Positions 16,065 through 16,152 of a DNA stretch of 16,152 nucleotides are shown here, one piece after another (the first letter of the stretch is position 1; every line of letters begins with the position of its first letter). The DNA is taken from the NCBI GenBank assembly GCA_964503085.1, contig CAZCYQ010000066.1, forward strand, positions 1 through 16,152. The letters are read 5' to 3'. The translations under genes were made by a program, and so were the position numbers. The notes beneath the pieces are model-generated. The model had not been told where the DNA came from. It searched no databases and worked only from the letters and a program-made list of their open reading frames with translations. This stretch comes from Bin80 sp964503085 (lineage in GTDB: Bacteria > Bacteroidota > Rhodothermia > Rhodothermales > Bin80).

Positions 16065-16152
16065 CTCTGTCCTGACTGCCTCATTTATTTTATTCCAACC
16101 TCTCGGCGCAAGCGCGTAGCGGTCAGAGACTGGCGTCAGGTATCCAACGCTT

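Overview
The window looks like a bacterial chromosome segment in which every convincing gene is on the minus strand. The two large left-hand proteins have signal peptides and end in the NFPNPFNP-type FlgD-Ig/type IX-like C-terminal domain. That domain is common in FCB-group bacteria and in lineages such as Latescibacterota, Poribacteria and Marinimicrobia. Together with a C-terminal remnant of an Rpn-type (PD-(D/E)XK) nuclease/transposase, a small membrane-anchored coiled-coil protein and abundant intergenic repeats, this suggests an uncultured, Latescibacteria- or Poribacteria-like genome. The phylum is an inference; no rRNA or marker gene is present. I see no tRNA, rRNA or CRISPR array.

Layout (minus-strand genes read right to left). 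(1) 15780-16064: a short membrane-anchored coiled-coil protein with a 21-bp tandem repeat; its frame stays open to the right edge. (2) 13956-15593: a multi-span GT-C mannosyltransferase of the Alg9/PIG-B (GT22) type. (3) 13039-13710: a class I SAM methyltransferase, followed after 20 bp by (4) 11246-13018, a GT39/ArnT-like GT-C glycosyltransferase. (5) 10860-11230: a scrambled zone holding a 147-bp, about 95% identical copy of an internal piece of the GT22 gene, joined to the C-terminal remnant of an Rpn-type protein. (6) 9893-10859: a repeat-rich non-coding region with a perfect-consensus sigma70-type promoter (TTGACA, 17-bp spacer, TATAAT) facing the next gene. (7) 3707-9892: a 2061-residue secreted protein with N-terminal Calx-beta-like repeats, a central Ig-like region, then a dockerin-like segment, a cohesin-like domain and the C-terminal sorting domain. 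(8) 3653-3697: an intrinsic terminator-like hairpin. (9) 1-3634: a second secreted protein of the same class, cut by the left edge.

How the parts may work together: the two secreted proteins share nearly the same C-terminal cassette (dockerin-like, cohesin-like, sorting domain). They are probably surface-displayed modular proteins, and their docking modules could link them to each other. The consensus promoter lies about 455 bp upstream of the larger one, and the hairpin between the genes could set their ratio. The glycosyltransferase/methyltransferase group probably builds or transfers a lipid-linked surface glycan; a link to the Thr-rich secreted proteins is only a hypothesis. The most unusual signals are an inverted-repeat pair flanking the promoter (a possible invertible promoter), the self-complementary docking cassette, and the chimeric GT22/Rpn junction.
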